NCBI RefSeq assembly: GCF_004336745.1
Contig: NZ_SJXD01000026.1
Span: 248,001 to 312,000, forward strand
Origin: Roseococcus sp. SYP-B2431
Lineage (GTDB): Bacteria > Pseudomonadota > Alphaproteobacteria > Acetobacterales > Acetobacteraceae
Reading direction: 5' to 3'
Length of the DNA: 64,000 nucleotides
Both the position numbers and the translations under genes were made by a program. The notes beneath the pieces were generated by a model. It made no database searches, was not told the DNA's origin, and was given only the letters and a program-made list of their open reading frames with translations. Below, piece by piece: positions 61,582 to 64,000 of this stretch (positions are counted from its first letter, which is position 1; each line of letters begins with the position of its first letter).

Positions 61582-62136
61582 TCACGCGGCATGCTCCCGC
61601 GGTTGCAGGCCATAATGGGCCGCCAGCACGCCGAGCGCGGTGAGCAGGATGCCCTGTGCCTGGACGTGGTGGATCGGACGGCCGGACCACCCTTGCCGCA
61701 TCGCCCATTCCCGGAGGGAGCACTCGAGGCCGAGCACGTGCCACAGGCAGCTTCCGCCGGCGCTGTCCGCGCCGCCGAACACGTCCAGGGCCGCGGCCAA
61801 CCGACGCCGTGCAGCAGCCTGGCGTTCGCTCAGCAAGTCGCCGCCACCGCCCTGGACGCGGAGCAACTGCGTGGTACGCATGCCGTCCAGTGCGGCGAGG
61901 CGGAAGGTCACCCGAAACATCGCCCCGGCGTCGTGCATCGTCTGCGTGATGCTGCCCTTCACCAGCATGAGGCCCAGCGTGTCGACAGAACGTCGATGCG
62001 TCACCGGCACGCCTGTTTCCGGATCCGCTTCGCGGAGGGGTTCTGTGAATTCGCCATGCTGCAGCCGCCACTTTGACGGCTTCGCCAGATCATCCTGCTT
62101 GGGCTTCGCCACCTTGGTCTTCCGCTTACCGGCCAT
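61582..62136 (-). CDS. Phage regulatory/unknown protein (DUF6456-like)
   Basis: 184 residues, start at 62136 after GGGGAGAAC. Lys-rich N-terminus (GKRKTKVAKPKQDD) and a C-terminal helical segment LWHVLGLECSLREWAMRQGWSGRPIHHVQAQGILLTALGVLAAHYGL that resembles DUF6456-type domains of alphaproteobacterial prophages. Possibly a late regulator. Overlaps the next upstream gene by 11 bases. Confidence 0.55.
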   Translation of the reverse strand: MAGKRKTKVAKPKQDDLAKPSKWRLQHGEFTEPLREADPETGVPVTHRRSVDTLGLMLVKGSITQTMHDAGAMFRVTFRLAALDGMRTTQLLRVQGGGGDLLSERQAAARRRLAAALDVFGGADSAGGSCLWHVLGLECSLREWAMRQGWSGRPIHHVQAQGILLTALGVLAAHYGLQPREHAA

Positions 62137-62356
62137 TGTAGTTCTCCCCGTTGCGACGACCCCAGCGCCGATTGGCCTCGTTGGTAATCGCCTGGCGCAG
62201 CCAGTCGTCAGTGATGTCGGCGACCGGCAGGGCGGCGACGCCGTGCCTATGCCAGGCGGCGGCGCGCATGGCGTTCACCTCGCTGTCGTTGGTCGGGCTG
62301 CGCGTCCCGCGGTCGAGGCAGGATCGGGGCGGTAGAGGTGCGCCGTGCATGCTCAT
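62126..62356 (-). CDS. Small phage protein, unknown
   Basis: 76 residues. Starts at 62356, overlapping the RuvC stop (ATGA). HGVAALPVADITDDWLRQAITNEANRRWGRRNG; no known family. Coupling to RuvC suggests a DNA-metabolism role. Confidence 0.6.
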   Translation of the reverse strand: MSMHGAPLPPRSCLDRGTRSPTNDSEVNAMRAAAWHRHGVAALPVADITDDWLRQAITNEANRRWGRRNGENYNGR

Positions 62357-62901
62357 GCGCGGCCTCCCTGGGGGTCGGTCGCCCAGAGCAGAAGGGCGAT
62401 GGCATCCGCCTCGTTATCGTCGGCCGGCGCGAAGCCGCGAGCCTGGATGGCGGCGACCATCTTTGCCTTGTCGGCATTGCCCTTGCCGGTCGCGTAGCGC
62501 TTGATCGTGCCGACCGGAACGCCCTCGTAGGGGACGTCGTGCTCCTCGCACCAAGCGGTTAGCATGCCGAGGAAGCCGCCGTAGATGTGCGCCGCATCGG
62601 TGCCGGCATGCGCGCGGACCTCCTCGAACACGATCCGCGCGACACCGCCGGACAGGGCGGCGACCTCGACCAGCCATCCACGGAAGCGCAGGAAGCGCAT
62701 CCCGCCGCCTTCGAAGCGGGTTGGCCTGAACGTCATGGTGCCGGAGGTGATGCCGCCATCGCGTGACCGCAGCGCCCATCCGGTGGTGGTGCCGAGGTCC
62801 AGGGCGAGCACGGTGTGGTGCGCCAGGCTGATCGCGGGCGGGAGGGCGATGGGCGGGCCGCTTGCATGGGCGGCGGACATGGTGAGAGTCGTGGGTGCCA
62901 T
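62353..62901 (-). CDS. RuvC-like Holliday junction resolvase
   Basis: About 182 residues, start at 62901 after CCGGAGACCACC. RuvC fold residues: Asp35 in VLALDLGTTTGWALR, Glu93-94 in RIVFEEVRAH, and Asp residues in FAPADDNEADAIALLLWA near 165-172. It resolves branched phage DNA during replication or packaging. The last 30 residues follow the family pattern. Confidence 0.85.
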   Translation of the reverse strand: MAPTTLTMSAAHASGPPIALPPAISLAHHTVLALDLGTTTGWALRSRDGGITSGTMTFRPTRFEGGGMRFLRFRGWLVEVAALSGGVARIVFEEVRAHAGTDAAHIYGGFLGMLTAWCEEHDVPYEGVPVGTIKRYATGKGNADKAKMVAAIQARGFAPADDNEADAIALLLWATDPQGGRA

Positions 62902-63043
62902 GGTGGTCTCCGGAATGGGATCGTCCTGGTGAGGGCGGCGACGGTGCGGTTCTTGGCGGAGCTCGCCGTCGCTGCCCGGCTTGGGGTGGATGACCCTTGG
63001 AGGGGGTGGCCCACGCGCCCAACCCGGTCGCCCGAGGTGTGGT

Positions 63044-63088
63044 GTGCGCGCGCCGTTGAGGCGCGCACGCACACCCCCCGTAGGGGGG
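63044..63088. repeat. Double hairpin region
   Basis: Two adjacent stems: GCGCGCC/GGCGCGC (63048-63054 with 63060-63066) and CCCCCC-GTA-GGGGGG (63074-63079 with 63083-63088). They would fold strongly in RNA or single-stranded DNA. Confidence 0.5.
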
Positions 63089-63107
63089 AGGCGAAAAACC
63101 GAATCTG

Positions 63108-63292
63108 CCAAACTGCTCCAAGTTACTGGTTTCACGTCAGAAAAAGCAGTTTCGGAGCAGTTTCGGACAGATTCGTTACGCGAAACTGCTTTCGGCCAGA
63201 AGCCGCTGATCTGATTGACGAAAAGCAGTTTCGCAGTTTCGGCAGGGAAGCAGATTGGGACCGAAACTGCGCAGTTTCGGGAGCAGTTTAGG
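63108..63292. repeat. Iteron-like repeats, core GCAGTTTCGG
   Basis: Direct copies at 63146-63155, 63157-63166, 63225-63233, 63233-63242, 63271-63280 and a variant at 63283-63292; inverted copies at 63181-63189, 63261-63270 and a variant at 63108-63116. The 63261-63280 pair is a perfect 20-bp palindrome. The AT-rich core of each copy contrasts with the GC-rich genome. This fits an origin or a repressor/initiator binding region. Confidence 0.7.
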
Positions 63293-63320
63293 TCAGTGCG
63301 GAGTCGCATCGAGGGGGGCA

Positions 63321-64000
63321 TCAGGCGGGCTCCTCGGGGTCGTGCAGCACCCACACCTCGGGGTTCTCGACCTCGAGCAGCGCCTCGCTGCGGGGGCATT
63401 GAAAGTGGCTCGGGAGCACCCGCACGGTGGCCGGGATGATCTCGCCGGTCTCCGGATCAATGGTCTCCTCGCCGGTGCCGAGGAGCATGTCCTGGACAAC
63501 GAGATAGCCGTTCTTCGACTTGGTGTAGGGCTGCCCGAGGTCGCGCGCTTCGCGCCGGTACTTGATGTAGCCCTTCATGGCCAGGACACCGATCCGCTCA
63601 CGGATGTTGTCCTTGCCGCCGAGCCCGCGCTTGTTCTCGAACTTCGACGCAAAGGCGTTGGTGGTGCAGAGCCGGCCTTCCTCCGCCTCCTCGGCGATCA
63701 GGCGCAGGATTACGTCGTGGCGGCGCGTGCGCTCGGCATCGAGCTTGCGGCCGATGTCCTTTCGGACGATCCGCTCACCCTTCCGATCGAGCTCGACCCA
63801 GGCGCCACCACGTTTATCGATCAGCATCGGCTCGAGGCCGGGCCCGTTGCGGAGCTCGACATGCAGCTCGCGTTCGGTCTGTTCCTCGTCGGGGCGAAAC
63901 AGGATGGCGCCCGAGGTGTAGTAGCCGCGCAGTGCGCTGGCGCCGGAGAGCGACAGGAAGGGATCGTCCTTCACCTGCTGCTTGCTGAGCTTCTTGGTGT
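63321..64000 (-). CDS. Phage replication protein, C-terminal part (RepA-like AAA ATPase)
   Basis: The frame stays open to the right edge, so the gene begins beyond 64000; the GTG at 63974 is internal. Visible residues include DPFLSLSGASALRGYYTSGAILFRPDEEQTERELHVELRNGPGLEP, a pattern seen at the end of RepA-type replicative AAA ATPases of prophages. It is followed by a winged-helix-like KDNIRERIGVLAMKGYIKYRREARDLGQPYTKSKNGYL. The ATPase motifs would lie off the window. The iteron-like repeats just downstream suit a replication initiator. Confidence 0.55.
   Translation of the reverse strand, partial: TKKLSKQQVKDDPFLSLSGASALRGYYTSGAILFRPDEEQTERELHVELRNGPGLEPMLIDKRGGAWVELDRKGERIVRKDIGRKLDAERTRRHDVILRLIAEEAEEGRLCTTNAFASKFENKRGLGGKDNIRERIGVLAMKGYIKYRREARDLGQPYTKSKNGYLVVQDMLLGTGEETIDPETGEIIPATVRVLPSHFQCPRSEALLEVENPEVWVLHDPEEPA

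Larger units (their letters stand above)
62902..63320. other. Non-coding repeat-rich region, putative phage origin or control region
   Basis: About 420 bases without a supported gene. It contains the hairpins at 63044-63088 and the GCAGTTTCGG repeat cluster at 63108-63292, between the replication protein gene and ruvC. Weak overlapping open frames were rejected as non-coding. Confidence 0.55.
33734..64000. mobile_element. Siphovirus-type prophage (left arm to beyond the right edge)
   Basis: Contiguous phage module: replication protein, RuvC, methyltransferases, TerS/TerL (GpA type), gpW-like joiner, lambda-type portal, protease-capsid fusion, capsid cement, tail tube, G/GT chaperone, tape measure, distal tail and spike, almost all on the minus strand with start-stop overlaps. 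Tape measure plus tail tube without sheath or baseplate genes indicates a long non-contractile tail. No integrase, repressor or att repeat is in view; they should lie right of 64000. The left border could be at 33.7 kb or near 26.6 kb if the nuclease-helicase/methylase pair is phage cargo. Confidence 0.85.

Noticed and set aside
63108-63292. CRISPR array
   Set aside because: Repeats are 10 bases, in both orientations and unevenly spaced, without spacers of constant length.

Overview
The window comes from a very GC-rich bacterium. The crowded orphan tripartite-tricarboxylate (Bug/TctC) binding proteins, the coding style and the type of prophage suggest an alphaproteobacterium of the Roseomonas/Acetobacteraceae kind. 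This is an inference; no rRNA or other phylogenetic marker is present.

Region 1 (1-26,595) is ordinary chromosome built around small-molecule uptake and catabolism. It holds six Bug-type periplasmic binding proteins with no TctA/TctB membrane partner, one orphan ABC binding protein, and enzymes: a GST, a YciA-like thioesterase, an M24 peptidase homologue, a gamma-glutamyltransferase and a PEP-mutase-family enzyme. A five-gene acyl-CoA regulon (TetR, enoyl-CoA hydratase, two acyl-CoA dehydrogenases, ADP-forming CoA ligase) carries a shared palindromic operator at three promoters. A DUF1800/DUF1501 pair and an ArsR-SRPBCC-DUF1579-BNR-MoaD run follow.

Region 2 (26,596-33,733) is a lower-GC insert with two large convergent genes whose 3' ends overlap by 20 bp. 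One encodes a 1508-residue protein joining a RecB/Cas4-like nuclease, an RNase H-like region and a UPF1/DNA2-type SF1 helicase. The other encodes a Zn-ribbon adenine-type DNA methyltransferase of the DUF1156/COG1743 kind. The pair looks like a compact anti-phage or restriction-modification-like module and matches no complete named system that I can identify.

Region 3 (33,734-64,000, running off the right edge) is most of a siphovirus-type prophage, nearly all on the minus strand. Read right to left it contains: a replication ATPase (partial), a repeat-rich putative origin or control region, RuvC, small regulators, a TacAT-like toxin-antitoxin pair on the plus strand, two ParB-methyltransferase fusions, small early genes, terminase, gpW-like joiner, portal, structural protein, protease-capsid fusion, capsid cement, a lysis-like pair, tail completion, tail tube, tail chaperone, tape measure, distal tail, tail peptidase, J-like protein and tail spike. 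The tail chaperone gene has a textbook -1 frameshift site (GGGAAAC plus stem-loop) giving a G-GT fusion that simple ORF calling misses. Between tail tube and chaperone, on the opposite strand and strikingly AT-rich, sits a caspase-like (peptidase C14) cargo gene with an unassigned C-terminal half. No integrase, phage repressor, att site, tRNA, rRNA or CRISPR array was recognised.

The strongest candidates for something new are the caspase cargo gene and the nuclease-helicase/methyltransferase pair at the prophage edge.
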